Of a stretch of DNA of 64,000 nt, positions 35,716-44,934 are shown one piece after another. Position 1 is the stretch's first letter. Each line of letters begins with the position of its first letter. The DNA comes from Rhizobium sp. ICMP 5592 (GTDB lineage: Bacteria > Pseudomonadota > Alphaproteobacteria > Rhizobiales > Rhizobiaceae): positions 248,001-312,000 of the forward strand of contig NZ_QSNT01000002.1 in NCBI RefSeq assembly GCF_009498525.1. Direction: 5' to 3'. The position numbers and the translations under genes are program-made. A model generated the notes under the pieces. It saw nothing but the letters and a program-made list of their open reading frames with translations, was not told the DNA's origin and ran no database searches.

Positions 35716-36747
35716 ATGTCGACCGACAACCGGCCCCTGGCCATCAGCGCGCCCGAACCGCGCTCGCTTGAGCTTATTTTCACCAAGGACGCGCTGTCGC
35801 TCCTCCATTCGAAATATCGGATCGTTGAGGCGGATCCGAAGAATGTCGCCGGGCTTGGCGACGATATTCTTAGCGAGGCACGCTACATCATCGGCCAGCC
35901 GCCGCTCTCGAAGGAGGTGCTGGACCGCATGCCGCGCCTGCGCTGCATCCTGAATGTCGAGAGCAATCTCATCAATAACATGCCCTATGATGTACTCTTC
36001 GAGCGCGGCATTCATGTCGTCACCACCGGACAGGTCTTCGCCGAGCCGGTGGCGGAGATCGGGCTCGGCTTTGCGCTCAGCCTGGCGCGCGGCATCGTCG
36101 ATGCCGATGTCGATTTTCGTCAGGGCAAGGAGCTTTGGGGTGGGGATGGCAATGCCAGCGCCCGGCTGCTTTCCGGTAGCGATATCGGCATTGTCGGTTT
36201 TGGCGATCTCGGTAAGGCGCTGAACCGGCTGCTGTCCGGATTCCGCGCGACGGTCAGGGTGTTCGACCCCTGGATGCCGCCGTCTATTCTCAGGGAGCAT
36301 GGCGTCCAACCGGCCGGTCTCGACGAGGTGCTGTCGGGCAGCGATTTTGTTTTCGTCGTCGCCTCCGTCACCAGCGAGAACAAGGGTTTTCTCGGTGGAA
36401 CGGCCTTTGCGCGCATGCGTAAGGGAGCGGCCTTCATTCTGCTCAGCCGCGCCGATGTCGTGGATTTCGAAGCTCTGATGGCCGCCGTCGCGTCCGGCCA
36501 CATCGTCGCGGCGAGCGATGTTTATCCGGAGGAGCCGCTCAGCGGTGACCATCCTGTGCGCAGTCTCATGGGCTTCATCCGATCGGCGCACCGCGCCGGC
36601 GCGCTCGACAGCGCCTTCAAGAAGATGGGCGACATGGTGCTCGAGGATATGGACCTGATGGACCGCGGCCTGCCGCCGATGCGCTGCAAGCGGGCGGAGC
36701 GGGAGACGGTGTCGCGCATGAGGTCGAAGCCGGTCACCCGGAACTGA
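35716..36747 (+). CDS. D-isomer-specific 2-hydroxyacid dehydrogenase
   Basis: A 343-residue NAD(P)-dependent dehydrogenase. The coenzyme loop is DIGIVGFGDLGKAL. The substrate Arg lies in LLSRADVVDFEAL, the Glu in ASDVYPEEPL and the catalytic His in IRSAHRAGAL, so all three catalytic residues are present. The substrate cannot be read from sequence. Hydroxypyruvate, glyoxylate or phosphoglycerate-like acids are possible. It lacks ACT domains, unlike the SerA of this window. The start follows GGGAGGAAACGATC. Confidence 0.85.
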   Translation: MSTDNRPLAISAPEPRSLELIFTKDALSLLHSKYRIVEADPKNVAGLGDDILSEARYIIGQPPLSKEVLDRMPRLRCILNVESNLINNMPYDVLFERGIHVVTTGQVFAEPVAEIGLGFALSLARGIVDADVDFRQGKELWGGDGNASARLLSGSDIGIVGFGDLGKALNRLLSGFRATVRVFDPWMPPSILREHGVQPAGLDEVLSGSDFVFVVASVTSENKGFLGGTAFARMRKGAAFILLSRADVVDFEALMAAVASGHIVAASDVYPEEPLSGDHPVRSLMGFIRSAHRAGALDSAFKKMGDMVLEDMDLMDRGLPPMRCKRAERETVSRMRSKPVTRN

Positions 36748-36822
36748 CGAGCTACCTGGACGAGTGCATTCTCGCTCCGACTCATCTATGTCTCGGCCAT
36801 TGAGGAAATGGTGGGGACAGAG

Positions 36823-37818
36823 ATGGCGAATCGGGAAATCGACCTGGCATATGCGGCAACCAGGGGTCGGCTGCCTGCCTTTCTAGGCATTGTCGCCGTC
36901 ATCGCCATCATCATGCTTGTCCTCAGCTCGTGGTATACGATCGACCAGGGGGAGCGCGGGGTCATTCTGCGCACCGGCGCCATGGTCGGCACGGCCGAGC
37001 CCGGCTTGCATTTCAAGCTGCCGTGGATCGAAACTGTCGTCAAAATCCCCGTCACGCAGCAGGTGACCTACTGGACCTGCCAGAACGGCGCGAACTGCGA
37101 GGCCGGCGAGCATCCGCAGATGCAGGCCTATTCGCAGGACCAGCAGCCGGCCGACATGCGGGTGACCATCTCCTGGCATGTGCCGCCGGATGCGGTCGAG
37201 AAGGTCTATTCCGAGTTCGGCTCGCTCGGCAATCTGGAATCGCGGCTGGTGTCGCGCCGCGCGCCGCAGGATGTGAAGACGGTGTTCGGCAAGTTCACCG
37301 CCGCTTCCGTCATCCAGAACCGGGCGCAGTTCAACACCGACGTTCAGGCGGCGATCGAGGCCGGCATTCAGGGGCCTGTGCAGATCGATAGCGTTCAGGT
37401 CGAGAATATCGATTTCTCCGACGCTTATGAGAACAGCATAGAGCAACGCATGCTGGCCGAGGTCGAGGTCCAGAAGCTGCGGCAGAATGCCGAGCGCGAA
37501 AAGGTACAGGCGCAAATCACGGTAACGCAGGCCCAGGCGGCTGCTGATGCCCGCCGCGCCGATGCGCAGGCGCAGGCCGATGCCGTGCGGCTGCAGGCGG
37601 AAGCGGATTCACAGGCAATCCAGCTTCGTGGTGATGCCGAGGCGAAGGCGATCAAGGCGCGGGGCGATGCATTGCGCGACAACCCCAACCTGATCTTCCT
37701 GACGCAGGCGGAAAAGTGGAACGGGCAATTGCCGACCACCATGCTGCCGAATGGCTCCGTGCCGATGCTTAATCTCGATGCGCGGCAGACTTCCGCCGTG
37801 CCGGCAGGACAGGAATAA
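36823..37818 (+). CDS. SPFH/prohibitin (band 7) membrane protein
   Basis: A 331-residue protein with one N-terminal membrane helix (about residues 18-38) and a band 7 domain (YTIDQGERGVILRTGAM, then TAEPGLHFKLPWIETV). A long Ala/Gln/Glu coiled coil follows (about 215-285). Prohibitins form large rings that modulate FtsH-type proteases and membrane microdomains. No protease gene is adjacent, but ftsH is in the same window. The start at 36823 is chosen because GGGG stands six bases before it. ATG 36808 has its purine run too close. Confidence 0.85.
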   Translation: MANREIDLAYAATRGRLPAFLGIVAVIAIIMLVLSSWYTIDQGERGVILRTGAMVGTAEPGLHFKLPWIETVVKIPVTQQVTYWTCQNGANCEAGEHPQMQAYSQDQQPADMRVTISWHVPPDAVEKVYSEFGSLGNLESRLVSRRAPQDVKTVFGKFTAASVIQNRAQFNTDVQAAIEAGIQGPVQIDSVQVENIDFSDAYENSIEQRMLAEVEVQKLRQNAEREKVQAQITVTQAQAAADARRADAQAQADAVRLQAEADSQAIQLRGDAEAKAIKARGDALRDNPNLIFLTQAEKWNGQLPTTMLPNGSVPMLNLDARQTSAVPAGQE

Positions 37819-37838
37819 GGCCAGCTCAGCCGGTCGGC

Positions 37839-38678
37839 TCAGCGATGCGCCGACCAGGGCACGAAGCGGCGTTCGATCAGCCGGACGGTGATTTCGAACA
37901 GGAAGGCGATCAGCGCGATGACGATGATGCCGCTGATGACGATATCGGTCACCAGGAACTGCGCCGCTGATTGGATCATGAAGCCCAGGCCTTGCGTCGC
38001 CGCGACCAGTTCCGCGGCGACGAGGGTGGACCAGCCGGCGCCGAGCGCGATGCGGATGCCGGTCAGGATCGAGGGGATGGCGCCCGGCAGGATGACGTGG
38101 CGCAGCACCTGCAATTTGCCGGCGCCGAAGGAGCGGGCCGCGTTGACATAGTCGACGGGAGCGGCCTTCACGCCGGCGGCGGTCGACAGGATGATCGGCG
38201 GCAGCATGGCGAGCGCGATGACGGTGATCTTCGAAGCTTCCCCGATCCCGACCCAGATGATGACCAGCGGCAGGTAGGCAAGTGGCGGCAATGGCCGCAG
38301 GAATTCGACGATCGGATCGAGGATACCCTTGCCGACACGGCTGGTGGCGATCGCCAGACCGGCGGGAATGCCGATCGCCAGCGAAACGGCGAGGCCGCCG
38401 AAGATCCTGAGCAGGCTGGCGAAGGCGTGCTCCAGTAGCGTCGAATCGACGAAGCCAGTGACGTTCAGTGTGTAGAGCGCCTTGGCGACGGTCCAGGGCG
38501 AGGGCAGGAAGACCGGCGAGACGACGCCATAGGCCGCCGCAACGGCCCAGATCACCAGCAATGCCAGCACGGTTGCGAGCGAGATCCACAGTGTCGAGCC
38601 GGATGAGCTGCTCTTGCCGGCGGGCGCGGCCTCGGATTTGGCGGCGATAGTCGCGATCTTTTCGATATCGGCGGTCAA
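37839..38678 (-). CDS. tauC: Taurine/sulfonate ABC transporter permease
   Basis: A 279-residue inner-membrane permease of the BPD_transp_1 family with about six helices and the EAA-type loop YVNAARSFGAGKLQVLRHVILPGAIPSILTG. VEFLRPLPPLAYLPLVIIWVGIG is the typical TauC/SsuC stretch. It overlaps tauB by four bases (ATGA) and forms the tauA-tauB-tauC operon read leftward. Taurine versus other alkanesulfonates cannot be separated with certainty. Confidence 0.9.
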   Translation of the reverse strand: MTADIEKIATIAAKSEAAPAGKSSSSGSTLWISLATVLALLVIWAVAAAYGVVSPVFLPSPWTVAKALYTLNVTGFVDSTLLEHAFASLLRIFGGLAVSLAIGIPAGLAIATSRVGKGILDPIVEFLRPLPPLAYLPLVIIWVGIGEASKITVIALAMLPPIILSTAAGVKAAPVDYVNAARSFGAGKLQVLRHVILPGAIPSILTGIRIALGAGWSTLVAAELVAATQGLGFMIQSAAQFLVTDIVISGIIVIALIAFLFEITVRLIERRFVPWSAHR

Positions 38679-39472
38679 GCTGCCTCCTCCTCATTCTCGT
38701 CATGGATCAGGCCGGTCAGCTCGTCGTGCAGCCGCTTGAATTCGGCGGATGCCTTGATCTCGGCAAGCGGTTCGCCGGCAAGGTAGCGTTTGCCGAAGGA
38801 CAGCGGGATATCGGCGGTGATACGGCCGGGATTGGGCGTCAGGGTGATGACGCGGGTGGCGAGCAGCAGGGCCTCGTCGATGCTGTGGGTGATCAGCAGG
38901 GCGCTGGTGCCGCTTTCCGACCAAACCTTCAACAGGAATTGCTGCATGCGGGTGCGGGTCAGCGCATCCAGTGCGCCGAGCGGCTCGTCCATCAGCAGGA
39001 AATGCGGATCGGAGGCGAGTGCCCGGGCGATGCCGACCCGCTGGCGCATGCCGCCTGATAGCTCCCAGATATTGCGGTCGCCGGCACCTTCCAGCCCGAC
39101 CTTGGCCAGCAGCCCATCGGCGCGGCGGCGGCGCTCTTCCTTCGCGATGCCGTGCAGGCGCAACGGAAAGGCGATGTTGTCGCGGGCGTTGAGCCAGGGA
39201 TAGAGCGCATCGTCCTGGAAGACGACAGCGCGGTCAGCCGCCGGCCCTTCGATCTCCTTGCCGTCGACGAGAATGCGTCCCTCAGTGGGCGTGAGAAAGC
39301 CGGCGGCGAGATTGAGGAGGCTGGTCTTGCCCGAGCCGGAGCGGCCGATGACGGTGACGAATTCGTCGGAGGCGATATGCAGCGTCAGATTGTCAAGAAC
39401 ACGGCGGGCATCCTGCCGGCGGCGGTCGCCGGGAAAATTCAGCGAGACGGATTGCAGGGAGAGGATGCTCAT
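38675..39472 (-). CDS. tauB: Taurine/sulfonate ABC transporter ATP-binding protein
   Basis: A 265-residue ABC ATPase. The Walker A is IGRSGSGKTSLL, the Q-loop is VFQDDALYPWLNA, the signature is ELSGGMRQRVGIARAL and the Walker B is HFLLMDEPLGALDALTR. The DDALYPW Q-loop is typical of TauB/SsuB. The ATG at 39472 is preferred, with GGAG upstream. A TTG five codons earlier is possible. It lies between tauA and tauC in one operon. Confidence 0.92.
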   Translation of the reverse strand: MSILSLQSVSLNFPGDRRRQDARRVLDNLTLHIASDEFVTVIGRSGSGKTSLLNLAAGFLTPTEGRILVDGKEIEGPAADRAVVFQDDALYPWLNARDNIAFPLRLHGIAKEERRRRADGLLAKVGLEGAGDRNIWELSGGMRQRVGIARALASDPHFLLMDEPLGALDALTRTRMQQFLLKVWSESGTSALLITHSIDEALLLATRVITLTPNPGRITADIPLSFGKRYLAGEPLAEIKASAEFKRLHDELTGLIHDENEEEAA

Positions 39473-39532
39473 ATGTGGGGACTCCAATGAATAGGCGCAG
39501 GCGGGAGACCCTACCTGCGCCGAAAGCGCGGG

Positions 39533-40540
39533 TCAGAGGCCGGTCTTGGCCGCGTCGGCGACGAACTTGGCGTTGACGTAGGGAGCGTAGTCTTTCAACA
39601 CTGCCGGGACCTTGCCTTGTTCCAGCAGGAAGGCGGAGGTCTGGGCGATGGCCTTCACCGTGTCTCCGCCGAGAAATTGGGCGCTCGCCTGCTCCTTGAG
39701 CGTCGGGAAATAATAGCCCTTCAGCAGCTCCGGCACTTCTTCCGGCTTGGCGCCGGTGAGCTTGGCGATCTTGGCGGCTTGCGGCGACGAGGCGTTCCAG
39801 CTTGCCGGGTCGGCGTGGTAGGAGGCATAGGCCTTGCCGGTGACCTGGACAAAGCTGGTCACGACGTCTGGATGGGCGTCGGCGAATTTCTTGCTGACGA
39901 TCCAGGCGTCGAAGGTCGGACCGCCCCATTTGGCGACATCGCCCGAGGTTGCGAGGATCTTGCCGTTCTTCTTGATCTGCGAGAGGACCGGATCCCAGAC
40001 ATAGGCGCCGTCGAGATCGCCGCGCTCCCAGGCGGCTGCGATTTCCGGCGGCCGCAGGTTGAGGATCTGCACCGTCTTGGGATCGATGTTCCAATGTTTC
40101 AGCGCGGTCAGCAGGCTATAGTGCGAGGTGGAGACGAAGGGTGTGGCGATCTTCTTGCCCTTCAGGTCTTCCGGCTTGTCGATGCCCTTGACGGCGAGTG
40201 CTTCCGCCTCGCTGATATTGCCGACGACATAGATGGCTTCGATCGGCAGTTCGCGGCTAGCGGCGGCGGCAAGCGGTGAGGAGCCGACATAGCCGATGTC
40301 GATCGAGCCCGAGGCGATGGCGGCAACGACATCGGCGCCGCCGTCGAATTTATGCCAGCTGATCTTCGCGCCGGTTGCCTTTTCATAATCGCCATCGGCC
40401 TGCGGCACGCGCGACGGCTCGACGATCGGCTGATAGCCGATGTTGAGTGTGACGTCAGCGGCATGGGCGTAGAAACCGAGCGTGGCGGCAAGAACGGCGG
40501 CGGCCGTGGTGGTCAGAAGGTGGCGTCGATTGATGGTCAT
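39533..40540 (-). CDS. tauA: Taurine/sulfonate ABC transporter periplasmic binding protein
   Basis: A 335-residue solute-binding protein with a signal peptide (about 1-27, AHA). NIGYQPIVEPSRVPQADG, DIGYVGSSPLAAAASR, VSTSHYSLLTALKHWNIDP and AYVWDPVLSQIKKNGKI match TauA closely. It is the first gene of the leftward tauABC operon, divergent from an FMN monooxygenase gene that could release sulfite from the imported sulfonate. No tauD is next to it. Confidence 0.92.
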   Translation of the reverse strand: MTINRRHLLTTTAAAVLAATLGFYAHAADVTLNIGYQPIVEPSRVPQADGDYEKATGAKISWHKFDGGADVVAAIASGSIDIGYVGSSPLAAAASRELPIEAIYVVGNISEAEALAVKGIDKPEDLKGKKIATPFVSTSHYSLLTALKHWNIDPKTVQILNLRPPEIAAAWERGDLDGAYVWDPVLSQIKKNGKILATSGDVAKWGGPTFDAWIVSKKFADAHPDVVTSFVQVTGKAYASYHADPASWNASSPQAAKIAKLTGAKPEEVPELLKGYYFPTLKEQASAQFLGGDTVKAIAQTSAFLLEQGKVPAVLKDYAPYVNAKFVADAAKTGL

Positions 40541-40759
40541 GTTTCCCCGGCATGGTGTTTCGAAATGGTCTTTAATCGCTGACAGCGCAGCTGATCCGCA
40601 CTAATGATCGTGAAATTGATAGAAAATATAGAGATACAAAATTCCGGATTCGGGTCATCCGTCGCAACCTGCTTCCAAATATCGCGAAACTCCGGATCTT
40701 TTTGCGGTCGATGATGGAAAACAGGCGAGACGATGAATTCAAGGGTTGAGGACCGTGCA

Positions 40760-42130
40760 ATGAAACCGATGCAGATCTATGCCTTCGATATGAACTGCGT
40801 CGGGCATATCAATCACGGCCTGTGGACGCATCCGCGCGATCTGTCGCTGAACTATACCGATCTCGATTACTGGGTGGATTTCGCGCGCACGGCCGAACGC
40901 GGCAAGCTTGATGGTATTTTCCTGGCGGATATTGTCGGTGTCTACGATGTCTATAAGGGCAGCCCAGAGACGTCGATCCGCACGGGTGCGCAGATACCTG
41001 TCAACGACCCGATCATCCCGCTCTCGGCCATGGCCTATGTGACCAAGCACCTCGGTTTCGGCGTTACCGTCAATACGACCTACGAGCCGCCGTTTCTTTT
41101 TGCACGGCGGATGTCGACGCTCGATCATCTGACCAAGGGCCGCATCGGCTGGAACATCGTTACCGGCTATCTCGATAGTGCTGCCCGCAGCATGGGTATG
41201 GAGCGCCAGCCGGATCACGATGCCCGTTACGATGCTGCGGAAGAGTATCTTGAGGTTGTCTACAAGCTCTGGGAGGGAAGCTGGGACGATGATGCGGTCA
41301 AGCGCGATAAGGTGGGCGGGCTCTTTGCCGATCCATCGAAGGTGCGTGCGGTCCACCATCAAGGGCAGCACTACCGGATGGAGGGCATTCACCTGAGCGA
41401 GCCATCGCCGCAGCGCACGCCGCTGCTGTTTCAGGCCGGCGCTTCGGTTCGAGGCCAGGATTTTGCCGCGCGGCATGCCGAATGCGTTTTTATCGCCAGC
41501 CCAGTGCCGCAGGGCGCGAAACCGATGACGGATGCACTGAGACAGCGGGCCGTGGATTTTGGACGGCGTGCCGACGATCTTAGCATCCTCAATCTCATCA
41601 CTGTCGTTGTCGGGCGAACCGAGAAGGAGGCCGAGGACAAGTTGGAGGAGTATCGCCGCCACGCCAGCGTCGAGGCGTCGCTTGCGCATTATTCCAGCTC
41701 CATCGGCATCGACCTCTCGAAGTTCGGCCTTGACGAGCCGATCGAACAGAAGACGACGAATGCGCAGCAGGCGGCTCTTGCCGTTGTGACTGGTAAGGCA
41801 AGCGGCAAGCCGGCGATGACGCCACGAGAGATCATCGATCAGATGGTGCTCGGCAGCCGGCAGAAGCCGATGGTCGGCTCGCCGGAACAAATTGCCGATC
41901 GTCTTCAGCTATGGATGGAGGAGGGCGGCATCGACGGCTTCAATCTGGCGCGCACGGTCGCACCGGAAAGCCTGCGCGATTTCGTCGATCTCGTCATTCC
42001 GGTGCTGCAGGAGCGTGGGTTGTTCAAGGCGGATTATGCTGAGGGCACATTGCGCCAGAAGCTCTTTGGCCGCGGCGATGGGCGGCTGCCGTCAAGCCAT
42101 CCGGCAGCCGCGTTCCGTCATCGCGATTAG
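40760..42130 (+). CDS. FMN-dependent monooxygenase, NtaA/SnaA/DszA (SoxA) family
   Basis: A 456-residue bacterial luciferase-like (LLM) flavin monooxygenase. HGLWTHPRDLSLNYTDLDYW, FARTAERGKLDGIFLAD, GRIGWNIVTGYLDSAARSMG, RYDAAEEYLEVVYKLWEGSW and PLLFQAGASVRGQDFAARHAE are subgroup landmarks. Family members attack nitrilotriacetate, dibenzothiophene sulfone and organosulfur compounds, using FMNH2 from a separate reductase. The divergent position to tauABC and the closeness to metNIQ point to sulfur scavenging. No reductase gene is adjacent. The start at 40760 fits the family N-terminus. An ATG at 40733 is possible. Confidence 0.88.
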   Translation: MKPMQIYAFDMNCVGHINHGLWTHPRDLSLNYTDLDYWVDFARTAERGKLDGIFLADIVGVYDVYKGSPETSIRTGAQIPVNDPIIPLSAMAYVTKHLGFGVTVNTTYEPPFLFARRMSTLDHLTKGRIGWNIVTGYLDSAARSMGMERQPDHDARYDAAEEYLEVVYKLWEGSWDDDAVKRDKVGGLFADPSKVRAVHHQGQHYRMEGIHLSEPSPQRTPLLFQAGASVRGQDFAARHAECVFIASPVPQGAKPMTDALRQRAVDFGRRADDLSILNLITVVVGRTEKEAEDKLEEYRRHASVEASLAHYSSSIGIDLSKFGLDEPIEQKTTNAQQAALAVVTGKASGKPAMTPREIIDQMVLGSRQKPMVGSPEQIADRLQLWMEEGGIDGFNLARTVAPESLRDFVDLVIPVLQERGLFKADYAEGTLRQKLFGRGDGRLPSSHPAAAFRHRD

Positions 42131-42132
42131 AT

Positions 42133-42238
42133 CTAGAGCATTTCCGCTTTTCGTCGAATCGCGAAAACGCTCTATCCCTTTGTTTTTACGCAATTCCGGA
42201 TGGAAAACCGCTACGCACTTTTCCTGGAATTGCTCTAG
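42133..42238. repeat. RIME-like palindromic intergenic repeat
   Basis: A 106-bp element bounded by perfect 8-bp terminal inverted repeats, CTAGAGCA at 42133-42140 and TGCTCTAG at 42231-42238. It has two internal hairpins (AGAGC...GCTCT and GCAATTCCGG...CCTGGAATTGC). This sequence type, with AGCGGAAATGCTCT-like and GGAATTGCTCT ends, is abundant between rhizobial genes as the Rhizobium intergenic mosaic element. It fills the convergent monooxygenase/metI gap, and its right end supplies the metI stop codon. Confidence 0.75.
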
Positions 42239-42891
42239 CGATGATCGAGCTTGGCGACGAGGCGGTCGCCGAGCCATTGCATGCCACAGACGAGGATGAT
42301 CAGTACGACGACGACGGCGATCATCACGCCGGTTTCGAAGCGCTGGTAACCGTAGCGGATGGCAAGGTCGCCAAGGCCGCCGCCGCCGATCGTGCCGGCC
42401 ATGGCGGAAGCGCCGATCAGGGTCACCAGCGTCACGGTAAAGCCGGCGACAATGCCGGGTAGCGCCTCCGGCACCAGCACTTCGCGGATGATCGTCCAGC
42501 GATTGCCGCCCATGGCGCGCACGGCGTCGATCAGGCCGCGATCGACTTCGCGCAGCGATACCTCGGCGATGCGGGCGTAATAGGGGATGGCCGCGATGGT
42601 GAGCGGCACGATCGCCGCCGTGGTGCCGAGCGCCGTGCCGACGATCAGCCGTGTCAGCGGGATCAGTGCGATCAAAAGGATGACGAAAGGCACGGCGCGG
42701 AAGCCGTTGACCAGGGCTGCGAGGATGCGGTTGACGGTGAGCTGTTCGGCGATGCCGTCGCGGCCGGTGATGACAAGCGCAAGGCCGAGCGGCAGGCCGA
42801 TGACGAGCGAAAGCAGGCCGGATGCGCCGGTCATCCAGATCGTCTCCCAGAAGGAACGCCAGAGCAGGCCGAGGATGATGTCAGTTGTCAT
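42235..42891 (-). CDS. metI: Methionine ABC transporter permease
   Basis: A 218-residue five-helix permease of the MetI/HisMQ type. The EAA loop reads RGLIDAVRAMGGNRWTIIREVLVPEALPGIVAG. IGGGGLGDLAIRYGYQRF near the C-terminus is diagnostic for MetI. The start overlaps the end of metN by 11 bp with GGAGG inside metN, so translation is coupled. The TAG stop comes from the end of the adjacent palindromic repeat, and the natural C-terminus may once have differed. Confidence 0.95.
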   Translation of the reverse strand: MTTDIILGLLWRSFWETIWMTGASGLLSLVIGLPLGLALVITGRDGIAEQLTVNRILAALVNGFRAVPFVILLIALIPLTRLIVGTALGTTAAIVPLTIAAIPYYARIAEVSLREVDRGLIDAVRAMGGNRWTIIREVLVPEALPGIVAGFTVTLVTLIGASAMAGTIGGGGLGDLAIRYGYQRFETGVMIAVVVVLIILVCGMQWLGDRLVAKLDHR

Positions 42892-43966
42892 AGCCTAGAA
42901 CCTCCACCCGGGCGGACCGGGCCGTCAGAAAATCAGTCACCTGCGCTGGCAGTGCCGGGTCGCGCGTCGGCACCGCGATGAAAAAGCGGGCGACGGGCTG
43001 GTTCTGGATATGGTCGATGCCGCCATGCACCAGGCGGAAGGAATGCGGAAGTGCCGCCGAAAGCTCGGCGAACAGCGCGCCTTGCGCGGCAGGGCCGGCG
43101 AGGTCGATGCTGAGAATAGCCTCGACACCCGGCGTCTGTGACAGGCGTTCGGCGATGTGCTCGGGGAGCTGCGGGCGGATGGTGCTGAGCAGGCTTGCGG
43201 TGATCTCGGCCTGCGGATTGGCGAAGACCGACCAGACGGTACCTTCTTCGACGATCCTGCCGGCATCGATGACGGCGACGCGATCGGCAACCGAGCGGAT
43301 CACCTCCATCTCATGGGTGATGAGCAGGATGGTCAGGCCGAGCTTGCGGTTGATATCCTTGAGCAGCGCCAGGATCGAGCGTGTCGTCTCGGGATCAAGG
43401 GCGGAGGTCGCTTCGTCGGAGAGGAGAAGGGCGGGGCGGGCGGCAAGCGCCCGGGCAATGCCGACGCGCTGCTTCTGGCCGCCCGAGAGCGCTGCGGGAT
43501 AGGCCTTGGCCTTGTCGGCAAGGCCGACGAGGTCGAGCAGCTCGCGGGCGCGTTTCAGGCGCTCGGCCTTGGCGATGCCTTCGATTTTCAACGGCAGGGC
43601 AACGTTTTCTTCCACCGTCTTTGCCGACAGCAGGTTGAAATGCTGGAAGATCATGCCGATGCGGCGGCGTAGTGGTTGCAGTTCGTTTTCCGACAGGCCG
43701 GCGATATCGCGTCCTTCGATATGGATCTCGCCGCTATCGGCGCGCTCCAGCCCGTTCAGGCAGCGGATCAGCGTCGACTTTCCGGCACCACTGCGGCCGA
43801 TGATGCCGACGATCTCGCCACGCCGGGCTGTCAGCGAAATACCGTCGAGCGCCGGCGTCGCGCCAAACCGGCGGCGAACATCGACGAGGCGGATGATCTC
43901 ATCATTGCCCAGTGAGCCAGGCGGCGCATGTCCGTTGATGGCGGTTGCGGAAACGAAGGAATTCAT
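42881..43966 (-). CDS. metN: Methionine ABC transporter ATP-binding protein
   Basis: A 361-residue ATPase. The ABC domain (about 25-265) has Walker A GIIGRSGAGKSTLIR, Q-loop GMIFQHFNLLSAKTV, signature LSGGQKQRVGIARAL and Walker B LLLSDEATSALDPETT. A C-terminal NIL domain (about 285-361) binds methionine and trans-inhibits import when the cell is replete. The start follows AGAGAAGATTGAT. Gene order metQ-metN-metI leftward, with a stem-loop between metQ and metN. Confidence 0.95.
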   Translation of the reverse strand: MNSFVSATAINGHAPPGSLGNDEIIRLVDVRRRFGATPALDGISLTARRGEIVGIIGRSGAGKSTLIRCLNGLERADSGEIHIEGRDIAGLSENELQPLRRRIGMIFQHFNLLSAKTVEENVALPLKIEGIAKAERLKRARELLDLVGLADKAKAYPAALSGGQKQRVGIARALAARPALLLSDEATSALDPETTRSILALLKDINRKLGLTILLITHEMEVIRSVADRVAVIDAGRIVEEGTVWSVFANPQAEITASLLSTIRPQLPEHIAERLSQTPGVEAILSIDLAGPAAQGALFAELSAALPHSFRLVHGGIDHIQNQPVARFFIAVPTRDPALPAQVTDFLTARSARVEVLGYDN

Positions 43967-44020
43967 ATCAATCTTCTCTCGGCTTGGGTCGTCGGGTACC
44001 GCGATCTGCTGAAAACACCG

Positions 44021-44054
44021 AAGGCGGCCCGAGCAAAAATGCCCATGCCGCCTT
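44021..44054 (-). terminator. Stem-loop between metQ and metN
   Basis: AAGGCGGC (44021-44028) and GCCGCCTT (44047-44054) form an 8-bp stem with an 18-nt loop. On the minus strand CGGTGTTTTC follows. It probably reduces read-through so that the binding protein is made in excess over the membrane components. Confidence 0.5.
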
Positions 44055-44088
44055 GGTTCCCAGCGCAGCCCCCGGCGCTGAATTGCTG

Positions 44089-44934
44089 TTAGTAGGCGCT
44101 GAGACCAGTGCCCTTGTAGACCTTTTCGAACTCGGCCTTGACCGTATCGTTCTGATAGGCGGAGACCAGCGTCTTCACCCAGGCCTCATTCTCGTTGCCT
44201 TGCTTGACGGCGATGAAGTTGCGGTAGGGATTGCCGTCGATCGGCTCCTGCGCGATGCGTTCCTTCGGCGAAAGTCCGCTCTTCAGCGCCCAGTCAGTGT
44301 TGACGACGGCGGCGTCGAGGTCATCGATCGAGCGGCCGACGATGCCGGCGTCGAGTTCCTTGATTTCGACATTCTTCGGGTTCTCGACGATGTCGGCGAT
44401 GGTGGCGAGAATGCCGGTGCCGTCCTTGAGCTTGATGACGCCTTCATTTTGCAGCACGCGGAGCGCACGGCCTTCATTTGACGGATCGTTCGGCACGCCG
44501 ATGACGGCGCCCTTCGGCAGCTCGGCTACGGTCTTGTACTTCTTGGTGTAGAGGCCAATCGGCCATACGCCGGTGTAGCCGACGCGGACGATATGGTAGC
44601 CGTGCTGCTTGATCTGGTTGTCGAGATAGGGCTGGTGCTGGAAGGCGTTGGCGTCGACTTCGCCGCGCTCCAGGGCTTCGTTCGGCTGGGTATAGTCGTT
44701 GAAGACTACGGTTTCGATCTTCAGGCCCTTCTTGGCGGCTTCGGTGGTGACCACGCGCCAGACGTCTTCGTCTTCACCGCTGATGATGCCGACCTTGATC
44801 GTCTTGTCGGCGGCAAAGGAGGGGGTGGCGACGGTCAAGCCAACGACGGCGACAGCGGAGGCAATGAGGGCTGCAATGCCGGTCCGGCGCGAGAAACGCA
44901 GCGTGTCGAGACCCTGAGAAGACTTTTTCGTCAT
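44089..44934 (-). CDS. metQ: Methionine-binding protein of the MetNIQ transporter
   Basis: A 281-residue NlpA/MetQ-type solute-binding protein. After a basic N-terminus comes a signal segment (IAALIASAVAVVGLTVATPSFA), then KVGIISGEDEDVW, FNDYTQPNEALERGEVDANAFQH, IGLYTKKYKTVAELPKGAVIGVPNDPSN and IVGRSIDDLDAAVVNTDWAL, all strong MetQ features. No lipobox Cys is evident, so it is likely soluble in the periplasm. The start at 44934 is preferred over 45042, with AGGAT upstream. Confidence 0.93.
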   Translation of the reverse strand: MTKKSSQGLDTLRFSRRTGIAALIASAVAVVGLTVATPSFAADKTIKVGIISGEDEDVWRVVTTEAAKKGLKIETVVFNDYTQPNEALERGEVDANAFQHQPYLDNQIKQHGYHIVRVGYTGVWPIGLYTKKYKTVAELPKGAVIGVPNDPSNEGRALRVLQNEGVIKLKDGTGILATIADIVENPKNVEIKELDAGIVGRSIDDLDAAVVNTDWALKSGLSPKERIAQEPIDGNPYRNFIAVKQGNENEAWVKTLVSAYQNDTVKAEFEKVYKGTGLSAY

